Positions 1 to 9,803 of a stretch of 63,187 bases of DNA are shown here, piece by piece (position 1 is the stretch's first letter; each line of letters starts with the position of its first letter). The stretch spans positions 1 to 63,187 of the forward strand of contig JADHSC010000010.1 of NCBI GenBank assembly GCA_016777125.1. The letters run 5' to 3'. Source of the stretch: Candidatus Poseidoniaceae archaeon (GTDB lineage: Archaea > Thermoplasmatota > Poseidoniia > Poseidoniales > Poseidoniaceae). The notes beneath the pieces are model-generated. The model worked only from the letters and a program-made list of their open reading frames with translations. It was not told where the DNA came from and ran no database searches. Made by a program: the position numbers and the translations under genes.

Positions 1-77
1 TGTTGAATCGCAAAAAGCGATGTCAGCATCAAGGCTGTCAAAAGTAGGGCTGTTGCTGCATTAAGATGCGTGCGCAT
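1..77 (-). CDS. N-terminus of a possible secreted or membrane protein (partial)
   Basis: An ATG at 77 opens a frame that runs off the window edge. It starts MRTHLNAATALLLTALM and continues hydrophobic, like a signal peptide or first membrane helix. An AAGGA stretch lies about ten bases upstream. It follows the L30e gene on the same strand. In many archaea nusA sits here, but none of the three minus-strand frames in these 131 bases looks like the start of NusA. Only about 25 codons are visible, so no function can be given and the ORF itself is uncertain. Confidence 0.35.
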   Translation of the reverse strand, partial: MRTHLNAATALLLTALMLTSLFAIQ

Positions 78-131
78 GATTGAGCCATGTCCTTAACAGA
101 CATCAAGCCTTTCATTTGTCGAGTAGACAAA

Positions 132-431
132 TCAGGACATATTGTCGTCAAGTTGAAGCAATTCACTGTCGCCTGCATCAAGAATACAGAGTGTTGAGAT
201 AGGGAATGGCTTACCACAAGCGACACCGAGGTCACGGTTGACGATATGTGCTTGATGTACGGTTACTTCAGGGTGTTTTGCCCGAAGGTCATCAATGTAC
301 TTTGGTGGGCAATTGGCAGCAACGACTACCAATCGTGCATCCCCTCGTGCACATGCACCGAGGGTTTGTCGTTGTCCAAATAGTAGGCTACCAGTTGTTA
401 TTGCTGTTTTTAATTGTCGGCTTAGATCCAT
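132..431 (-). CDS. rpl30e: Ribosomal protein L30e
   Basis: Large-subunit ribosomal protein of the L7Ae/L30e fold, about 99 residues, the usual archaeal length. Family-like stretches are the N-terminal TGSLLFGQRQT (matching the TGK.V.G.RKT region), VVVAANCP near residue 40, and GKPFPISTLCILDAG near the C-terminus. The start is set at the second Met (MDLSRQ), which has GGAGG seven bases upstream; the Met seven codons earlier lies over that ribosome site. It is the last gene of the RNA polymerase cluster, 42 bases after rpoA2, a classic archaeal arrangement. Confidence 0.9.
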   Translation of the reverse strand: MDLSRQLKTAITTGSLLFGQRQTLGACARGDARLVVVAANCPPKYIDDLRAKHPEVTVHQAHIVNRDLGVACGKPFPISTLCILDAGDSELLQLDDNMS

Positions 432-473
432 TTTACTTCCTCCATTCTCCACATGTGTTTCTCATGGTTGAAA

Positions 474-2039
474 TCATTCTTCAGGGATATAGAACAACTC
501 AACACTACCTGTTCCCAGGGAGATTGGTTGTCCAACGATAATGTTCTCAGCAACACCAGTAAGACGGTCTGTTTCACCGATGATACCTGCCTTAAGCAAG
601 TGGTTTACAGTAACTTCGAAAGCAGCACGAGCAAGAATACTGTGCTTAGTTCCCGAAACTCCGTGTCGGCCAATCGCACGTACTTCACCTTCAGAGGTCA
701 TGACGTCTGCAACCATGAGAAGGTGGCGAACGTCGACTTCAAGACGAGCACTGAGCAGAGTTGCTTCAAGTTCGTTAATGATTGCTTGACGAGCAGATTC
801 AATACCGAGATAATTGAAGATCTCGATAATGTTGTTCGTGTAGGTACGTGAACGATCAATCGATTCAATTTCACTCACTCGTGATAGATTTGAACCAATG
901 GTCGAGAGGTAGTATTCCCCAGCTTTGTCATCGTATTGCACGTTTGCACGCTCGATGCTTGGGATACCCTTCAAACGCATGTCACGAATCTTTTCTTCAA
1001 GTTGTAGAAGCATGGTGTAGGAAGGAGGGTTATCCTGCAATTCAGCAAGATCTTCTTCATTATGAACACCAGGAATAATGGTAAGTGTACCTGGGTTCTG
1101 TTCCTTATCTGCTTGTACATAGAGGCGAAGTGCACGTTCAAGCTTGTCCTTGACTTCCATTCCCGTCATGTTCTTTTGCTTGAGGTTGCCCTTGTTCAAT
1201 TTGAGAACAAGTCGTCGTTGAGCGACGTCAGTCTCGATTTGAGCGATGTTGGCAGTCGTTGTAATCTCAAGAGAAGCTGCAAGTTTCTGTGCTTCTTCAG
1301 GAGAATTCTTGTCAGGCATCAAACGAATAATCATTGTAGGCGTACTTGGTACCTTACGTGCATCGACAATCTCAATGATACGAGGTAGACCTTGTGTGAC
1401 GTTGACAGTCGCAACACCCGCATAGTGGAACGTACGCATAGTCATCTGTGTACCAGGCTCTCCAATGGATTGAGCAGTAATAATTCCCGCTGCTTCGAAT
1501 GGATCGATACTGGCTTTATCCAGAGCATTGAATGCATCGTTGATAACAGCAGCAGCTTGCTTCTTCGTCAATTTCTTGAGTCCACGCTTGTGGATTGCAA
1601 GAGTCATGTCGTGAATGATTTTACCGCTGAAGCGGTTTGTACCCATGTCATCAACTGCTGCATGAAGAGCTTGGAAGACTTTGTCGTCTGCAAGTTCATC
1701 ATCAAAAGAGCGAAGTTTCTTCTCAACATTGTACACATCGAGATCTACTGCTGTCTTTGCACGAGAACGGGTTCGGGTTCCTCTTGCTCGCATCTTACGA
1801 ACTTGAGTGACTGGACCTGTCGCTTCGGAGCCGCTTGCACGGTTCTTCTTCATGGCTCCATCAATTGTTCCACGGATTGTGGCTGATGTTTCCGAATCGG
1901 TTTCACAAACTTGAGCAATTTCTTGAGCTGTGAGAATCTTTACATCATCCCACTTACGGTCGTTTGCTAATGTGTGAGCAAAGTTTTCTGCAATGCCCAA
2001 ATCCATGAGCTTCTTCTTGGTTGCACTCTTAACGACCAT
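474..2039 (-). CDS. rpoA2: DNA-directed RNA polymerase subunit A'' with N-terminal extension
   Basis: C-terminal part of the archaeal largest RNA polymerase subunit. The canonical region begins near residue 160. The trigger-loop/bridge-helix area is at about 178-220 ([20 protein letters not shown], then [18 protein letters not shown]). The jaw and C-terminal clamp segments follow, ending near [17 protein letters not shown]. The first roughly 110 residues are not part of a usual A''. Residues 1-44 ([20 protein letters not shown] onward) are nearly the same as the start of RpoH in this operon and resemble a helix-hairpin-helix module; a basic linker ([15 protein letters not shown]) follows. The start ATG overlaps the rpoA1 stop as ATGA, indicating translational coupling. 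Confidence 0.95.
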   Translation of the reverse strand: MVVKSATKKKLMDLGIAENFAHTLANDRKWDDVKILTAQEIAQVCETDSETSATIRGTIDGAMKKNRASGSEATGPVTQVRKMRARGTRTRSRAKTAVDLDVYNVEKKLRSFDDELADDKVFQALHAAVDDMGTNRFSGKIIHDMTLAIHKRGLKKLTKKQAAAVINDAFNALDKASIDPFEAAGIITAQSIGEPGTQMTMRTFHYAGVATVNVTQGLPRIIEIVDARKVPSTPTMIIRLMPDKNSPEEAQKLAASLEITTTANIAQIETDVAQRRLVLKLNKGNLKQKNMTGMEVKDKLERALRLYVQADKEQNPGTLTIIPGVHNEEDLAELQDNPPSYTMLLQLEEKIRDMRLKGIPSIERANVQYDDKAGEYYLSTIGSNLSRVSEIESIDRSRTYTNNIIEIFNYLGIESARQAIINELEATLLSARLEVDVRHLLMVADVMTSEGEVRAIGRHGVSGTKHSILARAAFEVTVNHLLKAGIIGETDRLTGVAENIIVGQPISLGTGSVELFYIPEE

Positions 2040-5000
2040 CAGTTGTCACCTCCATCGTAATCGACCTCAGTAGACTCATCGTCCCATGCACCAAGATCTT
2101 CTTCACGTTCTTCACGCTCTAGACTTTCACGAGTAACAACAATTACTCCATCGGTACCAAGGGCGCCATCGATGATGACATCAATGTTGAAAGCAGATCC
2201 GTGAACACCACGGCTTGGATCAATTCCGTCTTCTCCATAGGAGAATTGGATAATACGGTTTGCAGTGTTTCGAACAGAGAGCATATCATCGTTGAAGACC
2301 TTGAGGTCATCCATTGCGCTAATCAATCGGCGTTGCATGTATCCAGACTTGGACGTACGAACCGCTGTATCGACCAGAGATTCTCTTCCAGAAACAGAGA
2401 GCATAAAGAACTCAGTTGGTTCAAGTCCACGCTTGAAAGAACCGGAGATGAATCCACGGTCTTCTGCACCACGTCCTCCACGCTTGAAGTGAGGAAGAAC
2501 ACGGTCGTCGTATCCACGTTCAAGACGCTTACCACGAACCTTTGCTTGGCCAATTGAACCAGCCATCATGTTCAGGTTATCCATTGAACCACGAGCACCG
2601 GAGATGGCCATGTTAACTGCAGCGTTGGTTGAACCAGATTGGTTCAATTCGTTCTTAGCAACGTCACCAGCAGCTTGCTTTCCTTCATCGAGCATAACCA
2701 TGATGTTCTCTTCAAGAGTTTCACGCATGGTTCGTCCAGCACGAGGTTCGTACTTTCGAGGATCTCCCTTAGCAGATTCGAAGTGTGCAAGTTCCTTATT
2801 GACAAGTTCGCCTGCTTCTGCGTTTGCTGCATGAATAGCATCAAGCGCTTCTGTGGACAAATCTTCATCATCGATACCAGTTGTAAATCCGAGAGATGTA
2901 CAAGCAGCAATAGAGAGGCGAGTGAATTCGTTAAGGAATTGAGCTCCCTTTTCGGACCCATTTGTTTGAACGATAGCGTCCAATAAACGACCATCTTCAG
3001 CACCGATTGCGCGCTTGTCAAGTGTTCCTGTAACGTTTCCATTTCGAACGTGGACTTCGTCACGGCTTCTGGACATGAAGTGCAGATTGATGTTGTCTGG
3101 AATAATCAGAGAAATCAAGTCGTGACCTCTGAATGCATCCTTTCCATTTTGGTCCTTGATGATTTCAGGCAGTTGACCAGTGTAGTCGATACTTCCGAGC
3201 ATCTCAAGTCCGTGGGACTTGAGTACGGTTGTCCCTGGGCGTGAAAGAAGATAAGCACCAGAAATGTGATCGTGAATACCACCGATTACCGCTCCCCCGT
3301 AACGAGGTGTGAGGATGTGTTCTTGGACTCTCATCAGAATCTTTGCTTCAGCACGTGCTTCTTCAGATTGAATAACGTGAAGGTTCATCTCGTCACCATC
3401 GAAATCAGCGTTGTAAGGAGTACATACTGCGAGGTTGAATCGGAACGTATGTCCTTCCATAACACGTACTTCGTGAACCATCATCGACATTCTGTGAAGA
3501 GATGGTTGTCGGTTAAAGATTGCAACGTCTCCATCGATAAGGTGACGCTCTACTTGCATACCTGGCTTTGGATTTCCACGGACGTCAACGGTTGAAAGAC
3601 GGTCTTCAACAGGTGTTGGCATATCGTATTCATCGTCAGGGCTACCGCAGTGAGGGCAACGGATTTCAAGATGCGCTGGGAATGGTTCAGGGTCGAGTTT
3701 GTCTGCTTGACCAAGTTCATGCAACCAACGGTGATGGAGAACTGCACGAGGATCGTCTTCAGGCAATGGGTGACCGTGAGCATCTTCACCGCGAAGGTTT
3801 CGAAGAGTTGCTTCATCATCAACCAAGTAGGTCAAGTCGTCTAGACCGCTTCCTTCAAGATTCTGAATTTCACGAATAACCAAACCTGGTAAGAAGTTTG
3901 GAGCGAAGAGAACTTCGTTTAGATCGTGGCGTAGACCAGGGTATGGTTGACTCTTGAGTGAATCACCAGAGTGGCATTCAGGATTATGACATCGGAAACC
4001 TGCGTTAATCAAACGGCTTCGAGCATTGATTCGAACACGACGGCCGTCACCACGAACGATGTAGTTAACACCAGGGTGAACATCAGGTCCACGAAGAATC
4101 ATCTGTCGCATCTGTTCTCGGTTACGAAGGGTAACACGGATAGGTACAGTCAATTCCTTTGCAACCTTCTTAGGAACACCAACTTCGTTGATTCCAAGGT
4201 ATGGATCAGGAGAGATAACTGAACGAGCACAGAAGTTAACACGCTTACCGGATAGGTTAGAACGGAAACGCCCTTCCTTACCCTTGAGTCGTTGTGTTAG
4301 AGTCTTCAATGTACGACCAGATCGATGACGTGCTGGAGGAATTCCAGATGTTTGGTTATCGAAGTAGGTTGTAACGTGGTACTGGAGAAGTTCCCAAAGA
4401 TCTTCAACAATCAGTTGAGGTGCACCAGAGTCACGATTCTCTTGCAGACGTTGATTGATACGTAGAACGTCAACCAATTTGTGTGTCAAGTCATCTTCTG
4501 AGCGATCTCCACTGTCAAGAGTAATCGATGGACGAACAGTGATAGGAGGCACAGGCAGTACCTTCAAAACAGTCCATTCAGGTCGGTTTTGCTTGTCCAT
4601 TCCAATGAAAATCAAGTGTTCTGGTGGAATACTTGCAAGCCACTCACGAACGTCACGAGGATTCATCTTTCGCTCGGTCTCTTTTCCACCAGTTGTTGCA
4701 TTCTCGGTCTTCTCCTTGAATGTGGTTGGTTTGTCAAGACGGATTTCACCTTGAAGAGATCCACAGTGCATACATGTGCGTCGGTTCTTTGCAGATGCAA
4801 TCTTCTCGACTTCCTTGATGATGCTTGAAAATTCTGTTGAACCAACACCGTGCTTGGTGATGATATCACGGATACGTGAACGGTAGTAATCCTGTTCAGA
4901 AAGTTCTGGGTTGGAAGGGTGTGTTTCCTTTGCAGAGTGAAGTAGAACGTTACTGCAAGAGTTACATGTTGACTTCAAAGCTGTCTTGATGAGGTTTACG

Positions 5001-5275
5001 AAACCGATGTGAATGACTGGAAGTTCAAGTTGGATGTGTCCAAAGTGACCAGGTGATTCGTCATACTTACAGTTGTCAGTTGGACAAACTAAACCAGGTT
5101 CGATAACACCCATGTGGGAGTCCATCAATCCTTGATTGTATGGGCGTCCATCATCCTTGTAGGTGTCAGGAGTCTTAACTTCGACAGATGACATCTTACG
5201 GATTTCACTCGGGTCCATCAGGCTGAAACGAATCTGTGCGATTCGCTTTGGGATTAGTGTCGTTCTTCGGCTCAT
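2039..5275 (-). CDS. rpoA1: DNA-directed RNA polymerase subunit A' with large insertion
   Basis: N-terminal part of the largest RNA polymerase subunit, carrying the catalytic magnesium site [10 protein letters not shown] at about 622-631. An N-terminal zinc site is visible (C64, C69, H77, H80), with further Cys pairs at 104/107 and 168/171. At 1,078 residues it is about 200 longer than typical archaeal A' (near 880). Most of the excess is an insertion at about residues 416-573, between [11 protein letters not shown] and VERHLIDGD, which are close together in other archaea. The insertion holds two Cys pairs (CHNPEC at 429-434, CPHC at 540-543) that could form one zinc ribbon. The C-terminus is acidic. 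It overlaps rpoB upstream and rpoA2 downstream by ATGA. Confidence 0.95.
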   Translation of the reverse strand: MSRRTTLIPKRIAQIRFSLMDPSEIRKMSSVEVKTPDTYKDDGRPYNQGLMDSHMGVIEPGLVCPTDNCKYDESPGHFGHIQLELPVIHIGFVNLIKTALKSTCNSCSNVLLHSAKETHPSNPELSEQDYYRSRIRDIITKHGVGSTEFSSIIKEVEKIASAKNRRTCMHCGSLQGEIRLDKPTTFKEKTENATTGGKETERKMNPRDVREWLASIPPEHLIFIGMDKQNRPEWTVLKVLPVPPITVRPSITLDSGDRSEDDLTHKLVDVLRINQRLQENRDSGAPQLIVEDLWELLQYHVTTYFDNQTSGIPPARHRSGRTLKTLTQRLKGKEGRFRSNLSGKRVNFCARSVISPDPYLGINEVGVPKKVAKELTVPIRVTLRNREQMRQMILRGPDVHPGVNYIVRGDGRRVRINARSRLINAGFRCHNPECHSGDSLKSQPYPGLRHDLNEVLFAPNFLPGLVIREIQNLEGSGLDDLTYLVDDEATLRNLRGEDAHGHPLPEDDPRAVLHHRWLHELGQADKLDPEPFPAHLEIRCPHCGSPDDEYDMPTPVEDRLSTVDVRGNPKPGMQVERHLIDGDVAIFNRQPSLHRMSMMVHEVRVMEGHTFRFNLAVCTPYNADFDGDEMNLHVIQSEEARAEAKILMRVQEHILTPRYGGAVIGGIHDHISGAYLLSRPGTTVLKSHGLEMLGSIDYTGQLPEIIKDQNGKDAFRGHDLISLIIPDNINLHFMSRSRDEVHVRNGNVTGTLDKRAIGAEDGRLLDAIVQTNGSEKGAQFLNEFTRLSIAACTSLGFTTGIDDEDLSTEALDAIHAANAEAGELVNKELAHFESAKGDPRKYEPRAGRTMRETLEENIMVMLDEGKQAAGDVAKNELNQSGSTNAAVNMAISGARGSMDNLNMMAGSIGQAKVRGKRLERGYDDRVLPHFKRGGRGAEDRGFISGSFKRGLEPTEFFMLSVSGRESLVDTAVRTSKSGYMQRRLISAMDDLKVFNDDMLSVRNTANRIIQFSYGEDGIDPSRGVHGSAFNIDVIIDGALGTDGVIVVTRESLEREEREEDLGAWDDESTEVDYDGGDN

Positions 5276-8200
5276 CTTCGGTCCTCCAGTTCTAGTCGCA
5301 TAGCAACCCCGAGACTTTTCATCTCATCCAGCAAGAGCTTGAATGCATAGGAAGTCTGTACCTTGTAGACTTCTGCACCATCTCCATGAACTGGACTGAC
5401 GTAGGTTCGGCGTTTTGGATCGTACCATGCAATGTGCCCAGATTGAGCACATACAAACATGTCAATTCCGTCAGACTCATCGAGCAGACGGTCCTTGATG
5501 ACCATCGAAGCACCGTGTGCAATCAGACAGTCACGTTCCATCTCACCAAATCGAAGACCACCTTGACGGGCACGACCTTCTGTTGGTTGACGGGTAAGAA
5601 TTTGAACACGTCCACGGGAACGGGCGTGAATCTTTGAACTGACAAGATGGTGGAGTCTCTGATAGTAGATACATCCAACGAAAATCTCGGCAGGGTATGA
5701 TTCTCCAGTTTCACCGTTAACCATGATTTCACGGCCAGTGTGAGCAAGTCCGTTTCGGACAAGTCCATCACGTAGGCTGCTTTCCTTTTCTCCACGGAAT
5801 GCAGTACCGTCAATACGACGTCCTTCCATAGCACCGACTTTACCACCGATCATTTCCAGAACGTGGGCTACAGTCATACGAGATGGAATAGCGTGAGGGT
5901 TGATAATCAAATCAGGAACGACACCGTCTTGTGTGAATGGCATATCTTCAGGCTCTACGAGTCTTCCGATAACACCCTTCTGTCCGTGACGTGAAGCGAA
6001 TTTATCCCCAACTTCAGGAACCTTGTGACTTCGAACCATAACACGAACGAGACGACCTGAGTTGTCTGATTCTGTGACATATACGTTGTCGACCCATCCC
6101 TTCTCACCGTGACGGACAAGCATCGAAGATTCTCGACGTTCTTGAGCCATGAGGAAAGCACCACTGTTCGATTCTTCGAGGAATCGAGGTGGACTTGTCT
6201 TTCCAACGAGGACGTTTCCGCCTTCGAGGTATGTTTCAGGGAGAGGCAATCCGTCATCTTCGAGATGAGAGTATGCTTCAGCAGGCTTCAATCCCTTGAC
6301 TTCAGTAAGCTTGTTTCCAGGCTTTTCGATCTCTTCAACTTGACCACCTGGGAATCTTCGGCGTTCTGCGTTGTAGGTTCGGTTGAAGGTTGAACGTCCG
6401 AGTCCACGATCGACGGATGCACGGTTCATGATGACAGCGTCTTGCATGTTGTAACCATGAAGAGACATGATTGCAACAATGAAATTCTGACCACCAGGTC
6501 GCTCATCGAAGTTTGTAGTCTTCATAGCGTCGGTACGGACGATTGAACGGTGAGAGTAGTGTAAGATGTGAGCACGTGTGTCTGGACGCAGACGATAGTT
6601 TGCGCTTGGCAGACCAAGTGATTGCTTGACCATTGCAGTTCCACCAGTAACACGAGGTGTTGAGTTGTGTTCTGGGTATGGGATGAGAGATGCACAAACA
6701 CCGAGAACCAATTGTGGATCGATTTCAACGTGCGTGTGTTCTGCTCCGAAGAGGAGTGGAACTTCCAACTTAGCAACTTCGATTTTCCCATTTGGCATAC
6801 GAACTTCTGCTTCGATAATCGCATGTGATTCACCAGGCTCACCGAGGTTAGCCCATCGGATCTTCTCATGTGCCACTGGACGGCCAGAGAATCTACCTTC
6901 AGGCACAGTTTCAGGAAGGACAAACGGTCGTGGAGCGATGTAAAGGTCTTCTTCTTCCTCAGCATCTACCCATTCAACAATACCATCATTGACGAGATCC
7001 TTGAAGGTAATGTTACCAGCAGCGAGGTCAACAAGATGATGGTTTTCAAGACGAGGTGTTCCGTCATACAATACGAGCAATGGGCGTAGAATTCGTCCTT
7101 TGTCTGTGTTGATGAAGATATCACGGTTTTCAATATCGTGGCGGATGGAAACTTCCGAAGGAATAGTTCCACGGCGTCGAGCGTTCTTGAAGTGGTTGAC
7201 GAGGCTCTTACCCTTCTTGTGCATACCATAGATGTCACCGTTGACGTGAACTCTGTCACCGTCAGTCCAGTCATCTGGTTGGTAGACATCCAGTTCATCA
7301 AGGCGCTCACGAACTTCGTGAGGATCAACTTCTTCAGAGATATCGACCATCTGAGCTGCGTTCTTTACTAGACCACAGTTCTGTCCTTCAGGTGTCTCGT
7401 TAGGACAGAGACGTCCCCATTGTGTAGGGTGAAGGTCACGGGCTTCGAAGTGAGGTTGGCTTCGAACAAGAGGAGAGGTAACTCTTCTCATGTGTGAAAG
7501 GGATGCAAGATATGTTGTTCTGTCGAGAAGTTGGCTGACACCAGAGCGTCCTCCAACCCAGTTTCCAGTTGCTAGAGCGTGCAGAATCTTGGAAGACAAA
7601 ACATCCGGTCGAAGACAGGATGTAATCTTGAGGTCTCTCTTACGGTTGTGATGGCGCTCAAGTTGGTACTTCAGGTCACGGGCAAGTTGCCCAGATGAAA
7701 CACGGAACAAGTCCTCAATGTGGTCACCTGCAAGGCGAACACGCTTGTTTGCGTAGTGGTCCTTATCATTCGGTTCTGAGTCGTTAAGTGCCATTTCAAG
7801 AACTTGACGAACAATTCTTCCAAGGAAGATCGCCTTCTTCTTTCGGTCCTCAGTTTGGTCACCAAGGTGAGGAAGAAGTTCTCTGTCAAGAAGTTGGTTT
7901 ACTCGTGCTTCACGGTATTCCTTTTGTTGTCCAGCAGCGAATTTCTTTTGCAGCCATTCGTATGCTTCGTTGGTACTCTTGACATCGTAATCGCCTTCTT
8001 GCTTCTCATCACCGTTTACTTCGTTGATGTTTGCGACGATGTACTTGAACGTCTCTTGAGGACCTGAGATAGCAGTGAATACTTCTTGGTCATTTTCAAT
8101 TCCAAGGGCTCTCATGAGGAGAACGACTGGAATAGGAGTTGTACCTGCTGTACTCACTTTCACCATGAGCATACCGTCACGTCGCTTTTCGACGGTGAGT

Positions 8201-8892
8201 GGCTTACGCATACCGTTTTTCTGTGAGAAAATCTTAGCAACTTCCGTACGCTTTGCAGTACGCTTGTTGATTTCAACAGTTACTCTGTTTGGTGCGAGAT
8301 CTTCCATAGAGATGAGAACACGCTCCGTACCGTTGATGATGAAGTAGCCACCTGGGTCAAGTGGGTCTTCGCCACGAGAACGAAGAAGTTCCGCAAGAAG
8401 GGTAGCATCTTCGCTTGACTTACTCGGTTCGAGTGTGCGGCCATCAGCGATGTGACTTGGGTGAAGATGACAGCGTTGGGAACGGACCATGATCGGAATT
8501 GAACCGACTTGTACACCTTCTTCAGGGAAGGAGGCGACACCGTTTCGATAGATTGTGAAATCGATGCTGACCGGGGATTGATAGGTCAACTTTCGAAGTC
8601 TGCATTCCATAGGAGAAGCGTGGTGGTAAGAACCGTTAGCTTCACGAACGTTAGGGGCGCCAAGTTTGATGTCCTTCAAGCGAATGACAATCTCTTGGTC
8701 GGCAACGTCGAGTTTGATGTAGCCGCCGAGGTCATCGATGATTTCTTCGTCAGTCCCGACACGGATGCTACGAATGATTTTCTCCATTCGAGAGAGTTGG
8801 TTGACTGTGGATGGGATACAGTCGTTGTAGGAAGCAAGTTGGTGGTTTACTAGGCTTCGTTCTTTGAAAAATGATTCAATAATTTCTTGCAT
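5272..8892 (-). CDS. rpoB: DNA-directed RNA polymerase subunit B (unsplit)
   Basis: Second-largest RNA polymerase subunit, about 1,206 residues and not split into B'' and B' as in many methanogens. Recognisable blocks include RPGGQNFIVAIMSLHGYNMQD, KVPEVGDKFASRHGQKGV and RQPTEGRARQGGLRFGEMER. The start is taken as MQEIIESFF, 17 bases after the rpoH stop with GGAG upstream; the longer frame would run into rpoH. An oddity at the C-terminus: the usual zinc ribbon (CxxC...CxxC) reads VCAQSGHI and YVSPVHGD, so three of the four ligand cysteines are Ser, Ser and His. Confidence 0.95.
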   Translation of the reverse strand: MQEIIESFFKERSLVNHQLASYNDCIPSTVNQLSRMEKIIRSIRVGTDEEIIDDLGGYIKLDVADQEIVIRLKDIKLGAPNVREANGSYHHASPMECRLRKLTYQSPVSIDFTIYRNGVASFPEEGVQVGSIPIMVRSQRCHLHPSHIADGRTLEPSKSSEDATLLAELLRSRGEDPLDPGGYFIINGTERVLISMEDLAPNRVTVEINKRTAKRTEVAKIFSQKNGMRKPLTVEKRRDGMLMVKVSTAGTTPIPVVLLMRALGIENDQEVFTAISGPQETFKYIVANINEVNGDEKQEGDYDVKSTNEAYEWLQKKFAAGQQKEYREARVNQLLDRELLPHLGDQTEDRKKKAIFLGRIVRQVLEMALNDSEPNDKDHYANKRVRLAGDHIEDLFRVSSGQLARDLKYQLERHHNRKRDLKITSCLRPDVLSSKILHALATGNWVGGRSGVSQLLDRTTYLASLSHMRRVTSPLVRSQPHFEARDLHPTQWGRLCPNETPEGQNCGLVKNAAQMVDISEEVDPHEVRERLDELDVYQPDDWTDGDRVHVNGDIYGMHKKGKSLVNHFKNARRRGTIPSEVSIRHDIENRDIFINTDKGRILRPLLVLYDGTPRLENHHLVDLAAGNITFKDLVNDGIVEWVDAEEEEDLYIAPRPFVLPETVPEGRFSGRPVAHEKIRWANLGEPGESHAIIEAEVRMPNGKIEVAKLEVPLLFGAEHTHVEIDPQLVLGVCASLIPYPEHNSTPRVTGGTAMVKQSLGLPSANYRLRPDTRAHILHYSHRSIVRTDAMKTTNFDERPGGQNFIVAIMSLHGYNMQDAVIMNRASVDRGLGRSTFNRTYNAERRRFPGGQVEEIEKPGNKLTEVKGLKPAEAYSHLEDDGLPLPETYLEGGNVLVGKTSPPRFLEESNSGAFLMAQERRESSMLVRHGEKGWVDNVYVTESDNSGRLVRVMVRSHKVPEVGDKFASRHGQKGVIGRLVEPEDMPFTQDGVVPDLIINPHAIPSRMTVAHVLEMIGGKVGAMEGRRIDGTAFRGEKESSLRDGLVRNGLAHTGREIMVNGETGESYPAEIFVGCIYYQRLHHLVSSKIHARSRGRVQILTRQPTEGRARQGGLRFGEMERDCLIAHGASMVIKDRLLDESDGIDMFVCAQSGHIAWYDPKRRTYVSPVHGDGAEVYKVQTSYAFKLLLDEMKSLGVAMRLELEDRR

Positions 8893-8908
8893 AATATCAA
8901 CTCCAGCC

Positions 8909-9556
8909 TCAGCTGCCCTCCACAATAAGCCGGTAAGCAACGGCTGTACCAGCAGATTTGGAATGTCTCATTACTTTCAGAACACGGTCTGCAATCCAAC
9001 CCGCTGCGAGTGGGCGGTGTTCTGGATTTGCGGCAAGTGTTGCATTGTCGAGAATTTCACAAGCCTCTTTGATGGCTTGAACAACAGGGTCTGAGATCAG
9101 AACTTTCGGGAGAAGTTCCTTTGCGAGGCGTGGTTTTCCGTCTTCATCGAGTTCTTCAAGACCCCATGGAAGGAGTTCTTCTTTCTCCAAATCGTATTGT
9201 TCTTGTTCACTGATGTTCGCTTCGCCGAGAAGTTCTTGGTGAGGGACCAGTTCGTGATTCAGGGGGTTGAAACGAATGGTTGCCTCAGGACGATCGAACT
9301 CATCGATTGCTTTGGAGGAAATGGTGATTTTCATGCTTCGCTTGTTCCGGGAACGTCGGTTTCCTTGCTCAGCAATAATTTGCATAACTTTGGTGAAGGA
9401 TTCGCTGTCTATTGCAATTCCGAGAATCTTTGCGACGTCGTCAGCAGGCATGGCCTTAATGTCGGCCATATTCCTGTCCGTAGCCAATTTGTGGGCGAAT
9501 TCATCGGACACTCCGAGTTCAATTAACCGCTTTTTTGTTGCGCTCTTTACTACCAT
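8909..9556 (-). CDS. rpoH: DNA-directed RNA polymerase subunit H, extended
   Basis: Archaeal RPB5 C-terminal-domain homologue. The core is clear: NHELVPHQELL at about 100-110, LISDPVVQAI at about 153-162, and VMRHSKSAGTAVAYRLIVEG at the end. Typical archaeal RpoH is near 80 residues; this one is 215. The extra length has two sources: an N-terminal module (residues 1-70) that nearly repeats the start of RpoA'', and acidic insertions within the core between HQELL and LISDP and between SDPVV and RVLKVMR. The start is at [11 protein letters not shown] because the longer frame runs back into tRNA-Lys. It heads the rpoH-rpoB-rpoA1-rpoA2-rpl30e operon. Confidence 0.9.
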   Translation of the reverse strand: MVVKSATKKRLIELGVSDEFAHKLATDRNMADIKAMPADDVAKILGIAIDSESFTKVMQIIAEQGNRRSRNKRSMKITISSKAIDEFDRPEATIRFNPLNHELVPHQELLGEANISEQEQYDLEKEELLPWGLEELDEDGKPRLAKELLPKVLISDPVVQAIKEACEILDNATLAANPEHRPLAAGWIADRVLKVMRHSKSAGTAVAYRLIVEGS

Positions 9557-9603
9557 CCAAATCAACCCCGCTTCGCCCCAACGTTGTGCTGCAACGCAGC
9601 AGG

Positions 9604-9677
9604 CGGGCCCGACGGGGTTCGAACCCGCGACCATCGGATTAAAAGTCCGACGCTCTACCTGACTGAGCTACGAGCCC
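9604..9677 (-). tRNA. tRNA-Lys (UUU)
   Basis: Cloverleaf on the minus strand. Acceptor GGGCTCG pairs with CGGGCCC (one T-G wobble), the D arm is intact, the anticodon loop is CTTTTAA with anticodon TTT, and the T arm contains GGTTCGAACCC. The discriminator is G and CCA is not encoded. It lies 47 bases before rpoH on the same strand. Confidence 0.93.
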
Positions 9678-9715
9678 AACGTTGCTTCTTGGGCTTTCAA
9701 TGCGAACTACCACCC

Positions 9716-9726
9716 CTTCATATACC
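9716..9726 (-). promoter_or_regulatory. TATA box for tRNA-Lys, possibly also the RNA polymerase operon
   Basis: Reads GGTATATGAAG on the minus strand. It is centred about 44 bases before the tRNA 5' end, which would place the start about 17 bases before the mature tRNA. It is the best TATA-like sequence in this divergent gap. Confidence 0.45.
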
Positions 9727-9770
9727 TTACCGATGAGTTTGCACCCATTGAACAGGTTGGAAAGTATCAT

Positions 9771-9778
9771 CATATAGC
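9771..9778 (+). promoter_or_regulatory. Possible TATA box of the methyltransferase/biotin-ligase gene
   Basis: CATATAGC is centred about 30 bases before the ATG at 9804, a spacing that would give a leaderless or nearly leaderless transcript. It rests on position and AT-richness only. Confidence 0.3.
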
Positions 9779-9803
9779 GACAATAGGGCAAATCGATTGG
9801 AAG

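Noticed and set aside
9557-9634. Longer N-terminus for RpoH
   Set aside because: The extra 26 codons run into the tRNA-Lys gene (its 3' end is at 9604) and have no similarity; the internal MVVKSATKK start is matched by RpoA''.
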